64,000 nucleotides of DNA from Vigna angularis. Lineage: Eukaryota; Streptophyta; Magnoliopsida; Fabales; Fabaceae. Below are positions 39,401-49,469 of this stretch, piece after piece. The stretch is taken from contig NC_068978.1 in assembly GCF_016808095.1 (NCBI RefSeq), positions 23,242,806 through 23,306,805 of the forward strand. Direction: 5' to 3'. The notes beneath the pieces were generated by a model that was not told the origin of the DNA, made no database searches, and was given only the letters and a program-made list of their open reading frames with translations. A program made the position numbers and the translations under genes. Position 1 is the first letter of the stretch; the number at the start of each line of letters is the position of its first letter.

Positions 39401-41400
39401 AATATGATAAGAAAGAAAAAAGATAAAAGGAAAATCAGTACGATAAATGGTTTTACTATTGTTTTTTATTGGTGGCCTGTCCAATCTGATCAAGTGCTAA
39501 CAAGAAGTTTCCGCGAAATTTCCTTCAAGAATCCTATCTAATGTTTTGAAATTTTTCGGGTCGCGCGTTTGGAAGTGGGAAAATCGTAAACTATAATATT
39601 TTACCGTATATTAGCTAATGGAATCAAATCTTGGAAAGGAAAGGATGATACGTATTACATAAATACAACACAGAGTCATAAAATATGCAACCTTTCACTG
39701 ATTTTATTTTTACCGTATTAAAATAAATAATTACTCACTGATTTAGGTAACATCATAAGTGTGTGATGATTTGAGTAAACAATTGTGAATTCTTATATGT
39801 AGAAATATTTACAAGATATTCAAATATATTAATTTTAAATTGATTTTATTTCAGATTGTTTATTTTTTAAATATTTTGGACGAAACAATTCAAATATAGG
39901 AAGTTTAATTATTTTAATAAATATTTTTATTAGCACCAAATTTTAAAAATTATTTAAATATAAAATAACTGTTAAACCTTAAACAAATGTTTGATAATTT
40001 TTGTAATTGATATCGATTAATAATATTTTATAGTCAGTTTCTTTTATGATTTCTTTAATTTATATTTGCAAAAAAATTTATCAGTTTATGTTAAATAAAA
40101 TTATTTTCAAGTTATGAAATGTTATATCACACTATTTTAAATAAGATAGTGTTAGATTAAAATTATATAAGATTGAATTGAGTCAGTTTTAGTTAAAATC
40201 AAGCTAAAATATCCATGTGTTTCTTTTGAGTTAAGTAGGCTCATACTTTTATTAAACCAATTTTTCTTTAAGTTTAGATTGAATTGAGTTGGTTTGAACC
40301 CAACTCGAATTAAGTTGACTTGGAACCAAGCGGAATTGAGTTGGTCGAATCTAGTTTGAACTAAGTTTCCTCAAGTTTAGGTTGAGTCGAGTTAATTAAG
40401 TCTATGTCGAATTAAATCAACTTGAACTCAAGTTCAGTTGAATTGAGTTGAATCAGGTTAGAATTAGCTCATATTTATATAAAATCTAGTTGATTCATCC
40501 CTCATTCAATCGAATTAGGATGGGTCTATATTAATTATTATTTTTTTGTTTGACTTTCTTATTGATTTGAACATTTAGTTTACATCATTTTAAAACAAAA
40601 TTAAGTGTTTTTTTGTTAGCTCTAATTTTTTTACATTACATATAAGCCTCTAAATTTCATAAAATTACAAGTGAACAACATATATTTGTAATAATTGAAA
40701 ATTGCTTCTTAATTATTTAAAAAAAAAATCAACTAAGCCTTTGAATATTTTTAATAATTGTAACGTAGTTCCGTATCTATTTTTAATAACTACAATTAGG
40801 TCCTTAATCAACTAATTATGTTGATTTTTGCAAACACTTTAAACTTTTAGAGAAAACTATTCCTTCCATTTACAACTATTAATTGTACAATGGTCTTTGT
40901 TTCATATTTGATTTCTAGGATGAATATAAACCAAAATTCTTACTAATTTAGATTGTGTTGTTAATTTTGTTGTTAAATTCCTCATTCGTTGCTAAAATTT
41001 TACAAAAAATTTATTCAAGAAAAATCATCAATAATTTGTAGAAGTGGGCGTTAGAATGTATTAAAAACAATTTAAAATATATTTTTTGTTGAAATGCATG
41101 AGTTTAGGTTTAACAAAGGATTAAAATAGTAAAAAATATATATTACAAACCCATGAACTCAAACTCATTGTTTGGTCACAAATGAAAATAAAAAAACAAG
41201 TATACCAAGTCCTTTTCTCTCACAAATTTGTTTCACTTTGATAAAAACAAAGTAAGAAGATTTTATTTACCATGGCATGACAAATTCAATGTAAATGATT
41301 AGGTTGAGTAGATTTTTATTCTTCTCTTTCCATCACAACTTTCCAAATGTAATTATTAGGATTAAAGACATATTTATCTTTTAATTATCTGTTTTTTTTA
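39401..41400. repeat. AT-rich DNA with a degenerate 'gaattgagttggttt' repeat
   Basis: From about 40180 to 40500 short phrases (ttgaattgagttggttt, aactcgaattaagttgact, aagtttaggttgagtc) recur irregularly; a shorter block of the same type is at 42285-42370. No gene. The rest is AT-rich with no supportable feature. Confidence 0.5.
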
Positions 41401-41410
41401 AAAAAAATTC

Positions 41411-41476
41411 TTATAAATACAACATCTCTCGTATCTTCCTCACAATTTCCCAAAACAAGAGAAAGAAATGTCCAGG
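41411..41476 (+). promoter_or_regulatory. Orphan TATA box, leader and possible first exon
   Basis: TATAAATAC at about 41414 is followed after about 55 bases, at 41468, by ATGTCCAG and then GTAGCT, which could be a start codon and a splice donor. The leader (tcctcacaatttcccaaaac, aagagaaagaa) looks like a plant 5' UTR. Nothing convincing follows: a Cassandra relic and AT-rich DNA. It may be the remains of a gene with a short first exon, or chance. Confidence 0.3.
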
Positions 41477-41639
41477 TAGCTTTCTTCTTCACTTCTATTT
41501 TTCCTTTCTTAGTATTTTAAATTCTGAAACATATAATTTCATTCAATTAAAGTTAGAGTTAGATTTATTCCTTCGCATTCTTCTTAAACCCTACTTTATA
41601 AATAATGGTTTTCAATCTTTTAAAACTTCTTGTGAGGTT

Positions 41640-41965
41640 AAAAAATCACATCACTTCAAATTTTATACAAAAGTTATAAATAAAATAATTTTGTTACTCC
41701 AATTTAACCATAAAGTTATTATAGGTTAGGTTACCGAAAAACAAATGCATTTTGGTGATATGACTAGCTAAATCAATTCTTTTAATTTATTCATACAACT
41801 GTATAGTCTTATATCTATACAGTCTCTAGATCATCTCATTTCGATGTATATTCGATTATTTCATATGTCCTTCTCATTGGAAACCTGTCAGGAACCGCTC
41901 TTTGTTTGTGTCTCTTACCTTCGTGTCTTTTGTACTGCCCTCGTCAGTGTCCGGATGTCACATTT
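41640..41965 (-). mobile_element. Relic of a second Cassandra element
   Basis: On the minus strand it matches the Cassandra at 32095-32663: gtgacatccggacactgacgagggc-type sequence at 41965-41940, gatctagagactgtata at the LTR start (41821), then catatcaccaaaatgcattt and a badly decayed 5S part (actttatggttaaat, about 41700-41735). The primer site and the outer LTR are missing. The sequence was compared by eye only. Confidence 0.7.
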
Positions 41966-42745
41966 TACTTATCAAATACTTATGTAGAAATTATATTTTT
42001 TACTTATTGTTTTGATTTTAATTTCTTTTGTATTATACTTTTTTTATCTGCAACATCAATAATATTTATGAATGAAGGATTTTAATATATATGCAAAGCA
42101 TTAGAATAGTTATACCCAAATTCTAACACATATTTAACATGTAGGAACTGCATTTGTAGTCGATAATTTTGACTTTTAAAACTTTTGGGAGGTTAAAAAT
42201 TCAATAATTATGCTACCAAAATTTTGTAAGCAAATTTCAATTTCAAGAATTGTAAAAATGTCAAGGGATGATGATTAAAATCTAGATAAAATTGAATTGA
42301 GATGAGTATACCTAAATCTAGGTTGAATCGAATTAACTTAAATTTAGTTAAAATCGAATTGAGCTATAAAATATCTTGATCGATCCAAACTATAAAAATT
42401 AAAATATAAATTTGAAAATAAAAAATAGAAATAAAATTCTTACTTTTTAGGTAATTTAAAATTCTTTAATTTTTTATAATCCATTTAATCTAATAAATTT
42501 TTAAAATTTTAATTTTTTAAAAGATCTTTATTTAAACCATATATTTTATCATAAAATATTTTAAATTCTCTAAAAAAGTAAATTATCCTTTTAAATGTCT
42601 CATCGGAAACACAAAATATAAAAGTTTGCAGCTACATCATGATCTAATGGAGTGGAATATGTTTATTCATTGGTACTAAAAATCTAGGGAAGAAATGAAA
42701 CATATGACAAGTACCAGTCTGTTTTCTCCAAGTGAGAAAGATCTT
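41966..42745. other. AT-rich 3' flank of the UGT73-type gene
   Basis: AT-rich. Includes a short block of the 'gaattgaattgag' repeat (42285-42370) related to 40180-40500. Should hold the 3' UTR of the minus-strand UGT; no defined polyadenylation site can be chosen. Confidence 0.4.
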
Positions 42746-44221
42746 TTATGCATCTCTCTGGCTTTGTTGCATGATATTCTGGATAAGGAGTGTGACATTG
42801 GAGTGAGAAGATCCACCTTGTTCTACAGCTTTCTTAGCCATATCTGCAAATTCTTTAACCCTTTCTCTGATTTTTTCACTTTCCATAGTCTCATCCATCA
42901 ACTCGTTAATGGCTCTCTCAACGTCTTCTTTTTTAACCAAAATGCTCGTTTCCTCTTCCTGACCCCATTCCACAGGAACCTCCACCCCAACCTTCACTCC
43001 CACTTTTAATATTTGCACAATAAGTTTCTCATTCAGAAACTGGTCGCCAAATAGAGGCCATGTGACCATTGGCACACCAGCACATATTGCTTCCAAGGTT
43101 GAGTTCCAACCACAGTGAGTCAAAAACCCTCCAATTGCAGGGTGTGACAGAAGTAGTACCTGAGGTGCCCAACCATGAATCACAAGACTTCGACCTTTGG
43201 TCCTTTCCTCAAACCCCTCTTCCTTCATCCACTTCTCCACTTCCTCTAGTTGACTCCCTTCCCTTATAACCCAAATGAAGGGTCTATTTGAGGCCTCCAA
43301 GGCCAAACCCAGCTCTATCAACTGCTGTGGAGTTATGTTACACATGCTTCCAAGGCATGCATAGATCACACTCCCTGCCTTCTGCAAACCAAGCCACTTC
43401 ATGCAAAAATGTTCATCAATTGAGGCTTTGTTCCCTCTCTCAGCCTTGTCTAATTCATCCCTGTTGCTCAGTGAAACAGGACCAATACACCACACTCTAC
43501 CCTTTCTGGCCTTCTTGTAAGCGCTGGCATAATCCGATTCCAACTCCTCAAAGGAATTCATTACCACCCCATAAGAAACCCCTTCAGCTGCACCTGTTCT
43601 GGCATAAAATTTTCTCCATTCAGCATCTGTTTGTTGCGCTGGAAGCTGTGCTTTGGTCATCTCAACCTTGTCGGGCAAACCAGGCAAAACGAAGTACTCA
43701 GTGTTCGACGTTATGCCTGAGAGAACTCTGGATTTTCCCAGGCTGTACATACAGAAGAGACTGAAGCAACTTTGTCCCAAGAAAGAGATCCTGGGGATGT
43801 TGAATCTGGTAGCAATGGTGGCTGTATAATGTAAACACATGTCTGAAACTATGCAGCTTGGTGGGGGCGTTAGATCTTCCAAGAGTTTCTCTACTTGCTC
43901 CTTTTGGGTGTTGCTGTTGGCAGCATTGAAGAAATCCAAGCCAGCGCCCAGTGAAGGTAACATGTCAAGATTCTCACACCCTTCTGGCAATCCAGCTTCT
44001 TGATATGGGAATTGGATTTCAAGTAGTTTGATTTGAGACCCTGAATCGATGGAACGGGCAAAAGTTGATTTGAAACGGGATGCGTTTTGGAGTGTGGTGA
44101 TCACTGTGACAGTGACACCCTGCTCGGCCAGAATTTTCGCTATGTCCATCATTGGGATCATGTGCCCTTGGGACATCAGAGGAAACAAGACAAAGTTGAG
44201 TTTTGAATTTTCGGAAGACAT
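42746..44221 (-). CDS. UGT73-type UDP-glycosyltransferase, complete
   Basis: An intronless 491-aa family-1 glycosyltransferase that transfers a sugar from UDP-sugar to a small acceptor in the cytosol. Catalytic His20 (PLMSQGHMIPM), its partner Asp127 (VSDMCLHYT), linker motif PGLPDKVEMTKAQLP, and the 44-residue PSPG box at 351-394, starting WAPQVLLL and ending GDQ, with HCGWNS inside. The final Gln favours UDP-glucose, as is usual for the family. Length and motif order fit UGT73 (73C-like), many of which act on triterpenoids, flavonoids or hormones in legumes; the acceptor here cannot be told from sequence. A TATA box lies 69-78 bases upstream. No frameshift or stop; it looks functional. The start at 44221 (MSSENSKLNFVLFPLM) fits the family exactly. 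Confidence 0.96.
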   Translation of the reverse strand: MSSENSKLNFVLFPLMSQGHMIPMMDIAKILAEQGVTVTVITTLQNASRFKSTFARSIDSGSQIKLLEIQFPYQEAGLPEGCENLDMLPSLGAGLDFFNAANSNTQKEQVEKLLEDLTPPPSCIVSDMCLHYTATIATRFNIPRISFLGQSCFSLFCMYSLGKSRVLSGITSNTEYFVLPGLPDKVEMTKAQLPAQQTDAEWRKFYARTGAAEGVSYGVVMNSFEELESDYASAYKKARKGRVWCIGPVSLSNRDELDKAERGNKASIDEHFCMKWLGLQKAGSVIYACLGSMCNITPQQLIELGLALEASNRPFIWVIREGSQLEEVEKWMKEEGFEERTKGRSLVIHGWAPQVLLLSHPAIGGFLTHCGWNSTLEAICAGVPMVTWPLFGDQFLNEKLIVQILKVGVKVGVEVPVEWGQEEETSILVKKEDVERAINELMDETMESEKIRERVKEFADMAKKAVEQGGSSHSNVTLLIQNIMQQSQRDA

Positions 44222-44289
44222 TTTGTGAATGGTTTATGGAAATGAGGCGGTTGTTATAGATTGAACTTGTTTGAAATGCTGAGAATGGA

Positions 44290-44311
44290 TTTATTTATAA
44301 ACACTTATTGG
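44290..44311 (-). promoter_or_regulatory. TATA and CCAAT motifs of the UGT73-type gene
   Basis: On the minus strand, CCAATAAGTGTT (upstream) is followed directly by TATAAATAAA, about 70 bases from the start codon. The CCAAT motif is unusually close to the TATA box and may be coincidental. Confidence 0.65.
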
Positions 44312-44660
44312 TTATGAAAGTGCCTCGAGTTTTAGATAAAAAATATTTATGTGAGTACACCTAGCCAATTTGTATATGCAAAAACTATAGCCACGTGCAA
44401 CTGTTTTAATGATATATTAGTATTTTAAAATTTTAAAATAAAACAAATTCAATTAAAATATTAATATTTGAAGATTGCTTTTGCTATTATCGGTGCTTTT
44501 AATATAATGTAGTAAAGTAAGAGACAGAAGAAAATAATGACAGCGAAGTTACATCTTTATTTGGGTGGACTGATGGAGCCTCGTTTGAATTCAAAATTGA
44601 TATTACCTATTATTATTTTTTAGAGTAATCATAATTATATATCTTAATTTTATTTACATC

Positions 44661-44710
<50 letters not shown>

Positions 44711-45486
44711 TAATTTCTTTCTTTTTATTATATTATATACTTTATAATTTTATTATTTTTAGTTTCTATGTATATTTAAATAACAGTGAAAAAGTATTCC
44801 TCATAATACCCTACTTATGTCTTGAAGACTGACTTTCTTGAACGCTAAAGTAAAAGAAAAATGTGGAAGCAAACTCATAACAACGTAAAAGGGAAGCAAA
44901 GAATTAAATATTGATACCGAGTGTATATGTCAAGATAAGTAACATACAAATATTTCCTGATAAAGATTATATTACGGAAATAATATTTAATTATATTTTA
45001 TGTAATTTATAAAGTTGGATATTTTAATAAGTTTTATTAAAAAAAATTTGATTGAATGATTAAAATATATTTTTTTTGTTAAAGTATCTTATTTAATTTT
45101 ACCATTAACATAATAATATTGTCATTCTAACCCTTTGTTCAATTCGTACTTTTTCTTTTGAATTTTCTCAGACTCATTATCATGTCAATAAAAGTTAAAC
45201 GGTAAAGTACTTAAACAAAAATGAAAAAAAAAAAAAACTGAACACCGAAAATAATCGTTTTTTTAATAAAACTAAAGTAAAATTTTAATTAAAATTAATC
45301 AAAGTTACAAAAATAATTAAAATTTAATTAAATAGTAAATATACTAAATGTAAAAATGCCTATTCAACATACCAATTACATATAACATAACTATATAAAA
45401 GATTTTAGGTTTATTAGAGAAATAAATCAACATCCTGATTAGGTGCTAAAAATAATTAAGGATAAAATATGATCATTCTTTATCCA
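44312..45486. other. UGT upstream region and AT-rich spacer
   Basis: AT-rich. Contains a TA dinucleotide microsatellite (44664-44708) and A/T runs. No gene. Confidence 0.5.
44664..44708. repeat. (TA)n microsatellite, about 22 repeats
   Basis: Perfect TA dinucleotide repeat of 45 bases, 440 bp upstream of the UGT73-type start codon. Confidence 0.95.
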
Positions 45487-45491
45487 GTAAG

Positions 45492-48015
45492 TGTAAGGGC
45501 CTCAAAATATATGGCAATTGAGCCTTATGTTGAAGCAGTCAGGCCCATAACACTAAGGGCACTATGACCTTAGGAAAGACTTTTCAGATCTGAGTTCATT
45601 ATCTCAGCTTTCCATTCTTTCTCTAAAAAGTTTGTTCCTCCATTTCTCTCTGCCTTCTCTCTATCATTCCCTCACTTTTAATGGTTGCATGTTGGATTAG
45701 GTGGTGCTCAAGTGACTGCGGCGTAGAGACCTTCGCAACCATCCGAATAGATTTTCATTCTTCAGCGGGTAAGTAGCTCTTCACTGTTCTCCGATGTTTG
45801 GGACCTAGGGCAAGTTGCATGTGCCTAGTGTACCCTCCTTTACGTTTTCCTCCGTTCATTCTAGCTCTAAGAGTTGTTCTTGATCACCGCATTGCGGGTT
45901 GTAGGGTGTTGTCTAGACTATTCGCGTGTGGGGTACTGGAGTTGTGGGTCTTTGAGCTGAGCAAAGAAGTTTCAAGGTAAGGGGAGCTAATTATTTTCTT
46001 TGAATTTATTTCTTGAATCTGCTTTGTAAATGAATGCATGTTGAATTTTGGACTGTCGTGCGATTTTGTATGGTACTTTGAATTTTAAGTATATAGGATG
46101 GTTTGAATTGAATGGTGTAATTGATGGAACTGTGATTGATTGCTTTATAGTGAGTTTGATGAACTTAACTACTGTATTAGATCATGTTAGAAGTGATTTG
46201 GAGTGTGAAATTTGTTGCAACTTTAGCTAGGTAGAAAACTTGGTGATTTAGTAGTGTTTTAGGTCATTTTGGAGAAAATGAGGTAGTGAATTTGAGAGTT
46301 AGGGGTTCTGGGTATAATTGGGTTGTTGGGGGTAGTCTTAGCAAGTGGATTGTGACTTGTTTGAGTCACTAAATAGATCAAAATAGGTGCAAAGCAGTAG
46401 GATTGGGTTTTGGATCCCTAAGTTGGGAAAGTTGGTGTTTTAGAGTTGAAATTGAGTCTTAATCACTTTAGAATGGTAGTAGGAATGTTCAGAATCATTT
46501 AGATGAGTTTAATTAAGTATAAAACAAGAATTTAGGGTGTTAGAAGTTAGTAAAAATGGTTAGGAATGGTTGTGTTAGGTGTTGTTCATAATTCTACAGA
46601 AATTCTGCAGAATTATGCAGTTTCGCAACTGATAATCGTTCGGCCATGCGCTGTTGAGCGTTCGGTCGTAATAACGTTTGGTCTTAGTGCTCGGTCTTAA
46701 GTAGAGTTCGGCCTTAGTGCTCGGTCTCAAGTAACGTTCAGTCTCTTAAGGAGCGTTCGGTCTCTTAAGTAGCGTTCGGTCTCAGGTAGCGTTCGGTCTC
46801 TTAAGTAGCGTTCAGTCTTAGTGGGTGGTCTTGGTAGCGTTCGGTCTTAGTGGATGGTCTCTCAGGTAGCGTTTAGTCTCTTAAGTAGCGTTCAGTCTCA
46901 GGTAGCGTTCGGTCTCTTAAGTAGCATTCGGTCTCTCAGGTAGCGTTCAGTCTCTTAAGGAGAGTTCGGTCTCAAGTAGCGTTCGGTCTCTTAGGTAGCG
47001 TTCGGTCTCTCTTAGTGAGCGATCCTGAATAGTGTTCGGTCACTTCTTCAGTCTTACCATTTATGGATCGTTCAGTCCTGTCTTTGGGAAGAGAGATATC
47101 GTTCGGTCTCACCATTCACCGGGTGTTCGGTCTTGCTCATTATGTGTTGATGTTTTGTGTTCGGCCTGTATTCCTATTTTTTCCAGTATGCTATTTAACT
47201 TAATTGTTCCAGTTGCTTTAAGGGCTTATGTGTGCATTATCATGTTGGTGTTAAGGTGAAAAGTATCAGTATTGGACGTAATTCCATGATCCTCAAGGGG
47301 GATACATGGTGGTGCCCTCAGTGTTTAGAATGATTTGCATGGTAGCTCAGTCTTGGGGTTATCCTGAAACTACAATGGTCGATCATTCTCAAGTAGAGAG
47401 GATTAAACCATGTCGTGAGTAGTAGCAGGAGGTCCTAGTCTTGGGTGCTTCCAGTATGGCCCAAGGTGAGTGATAACAGACTAACCTCGTGAGTGTGGTA
47501 GGGTGAAACTCATTGGCAATGGCTTTGCAAAGCAGTAGAGGCCACCACGAGTGCACGACCCGCCATAGCTCGACAATCATTCTAAGTCCGGACGAGTCAA
47601 GTTTAAGTGCAACAAGTCATGTTTGTGTAGTATAGTATATTCGTCTTTACTTGCATGTTGTCTATGACTGTTATAACATGATTTTTATACCTAGCTCACC
47701 CTTGCTTGTGTGTTTGTGTTTGCTTGGGTATGCTTCTTTTGCAATGATCATCCACTTGGATGTGAGCAGAGATGGATGAGGTGCCTCTAGAGCAGGCTTT
47801 GGAGGAAGATGATGCAACTGCTTAGTCTCCTTAGGATTCTATCAGTTATTCCTTATCTTGTGAAATACTCTAGGATGCTTAAGTTTTAAATTCCGACTCC
47901 TTATCGGATGATTGTACGCTTAACAAACTTTATTTACAGTCTACTCTAACTATTCTCTTTTATTTAAATGTGGACTTACTATGTTATATGCTTCTATATA
48001 ATCTGGGATGTTACA
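45492..48015 (+). mobile_element. Solo LTR (large-LTR family) with TSD GTAAG
   Basis: TGTAAGGGCC to GGGATGTTACA, 2524 bp, flanked by GTAAG at 45487-45491 and 48016-48020. Same family as 19429-21392 and 61398-64000, in the opposite orientation. Shared blocks include ggacgtaattccatgatcct and 'gcccaaggtgagtgata'. Contains a tandem array (46630-47130). No primer site or interior next to it. Confidence 0.93.
46630..47130 (+). repeat. Tandem array of GCGTTCGGTCTC-type units in the solo LTR
   Basis: More than twenty irregular copies of 'gtagcgttcggtctcttaa' or close variants (unit about 18-22 bp). The array is absent from the related LTR at 19429-21392, so it expanded within this copy or was lost in the other. 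Confidence 0.9.
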
Positions 48016-48020
48016 GTAAG

Positions 48021-48679
48021 CATTAAGGTTAAACGTCTTAAAAAGATAGTTGAGTAGTTGAGCTTAGGAGAGGAGAGTGAATTGAACTCTTTTCACAATC
48101 TTTAAAAATCTTTAAATTTTAGAATGAAATTCTTTGAAATCGAATTGAATAAGTAATTAATGATGCAATTAATATATTAAACTAAAAAAAATAGGTCATG
48201 CACTAGTATATGTGAACAAAATTACACAAAAATTGATTAATTCAATTAAAAGAAAACACAACAAAATTAGGTCATGCACTACTATTAATAGTCATCTAAC
48301 TTAATGTTTTATGCGCAACAAAATACTTATTGTTTACTAAGAAAAAGTGAACTCAAATGTCTAATGTAATGGAGAAAACATATTATCGCTTAATCTAAAC
48401 TGAACTAATAATCTAACATTTAAGTGTATAGTCTAACTATCTCTCGTCTAACAAGTTGTCTATTCATTGTCACATTTTAATAATGAAATTTTATACAAAT
48501 AACTTTGAGTTGTTTATCTCTTAACTGATCATTAGGGAATGAGGGAACACTTATTTAGTTGTACTACATATTCACTATGGTTGATGTATAGGTTTAAAGT
48601 GTGGCTTAATGTTGTGATCAATATGTTGTATTAGTGTTTTGATGTTCTTTTTTCTTTTGCTGTTAGCTCAACCATATTA
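48021..48679. other. AT-rich spacer
   Basis: AT-rich DNA between the solo LTR and the chromovirus-like LTR. No supportable feature. Confidence 0.4.
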
Positions 48680-49469
48680 TGATGGAAACCTATTTAGGGA
48701 AATTCATTCAAAGGAGTATCAACTAAAGCTAAGGCTAAGAAACAAAACTAGAAGAAGGAGTTTTAAAAGCTCTTTCTTGTTTTTCTATAAGCCTTAGAAA
48801 AACTCTAATCATTAAATACTTGTATATTTTTGCTTTTGTAGGACTCAATAAAGCTAGGAGATCATTGACCAACCAACTAAGAGCTTCTTTAGTCAAAGGA
48901 AGCAAAAGAGCAAAGAGAGAGAGAAAATCTGGTTGCCTTCTAGATTGGAGGCTTGCTCTCCGGATTAGAGATTGCAAAGGTAATTGTCTTTCGAATTTTA
49001 TTCGTGCCCAACTAAGACCCTCGCGCACCCATCTCCTACGAAGTAGCATTTTCCATGTATGCACTTGGCTGACCATGTGAAGCAGCATTTGTTACGTGCG
49101 TCGCTAGCTGGCCTATCCAGTTGGATGTAGTCAAAATTTGGAGGGAAATTGACAAAGAATAGAGGCTCCTCTTCACCTATAAATAAGAGAGCCAATACCA
49201 TGTAATTTTCCATTTAAGTGTAATGAAATGTTGTAGAAAACCTGTTTCAGCTTCTTATAGTCTTGGGTTAGACCATGTCTCCTTATTATCTCACTCTCCT
49301 CTAGCTTCCTTCCTTGGTAGGAAGTTCGTCTGAGCTTAGAGGCTCCAAACACGAACCATTCCTTTATTCAAACCTTCATCAAACACCTTCAATTGCACTT
49401 ACTTTAGTTCGCTGCTTCTCTATTCCTTGCAGTTTTCTTCATGTGTGATGCCTGAAGCTGCTTCCATCA
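48680..49469 (+). mobile_element. 5' LTR of a chromovirus-like Ty3/gypsy element
   Basis: TGATGGAAACC to GCTTCCATCA, 790 bp, with an 8-bp terminal inversion TGATGGAA/TTCCATCA. A tRNA-Met-like PBS (TGGTAGTTAGAGC, 49472-49484) follows. A TATA-like ctataaataagag at about 49178-49190 could be its promoter. Parts of the same LTR family occur inverted at 56832-57060 and 60866-61390. Confidence 0.85.

Noticed and set aside
42695..43764. Plus-strand open frames opposite the UGT73-type gene
   Set aside because: They are antisense shadows of a well-supported coding gene.
44664..44708. A regulatory TATA element of the UGT gene
   Set aside because: It is a simple TA microsatellite 440 bp upstream; a proper TATA box lies near 44290.
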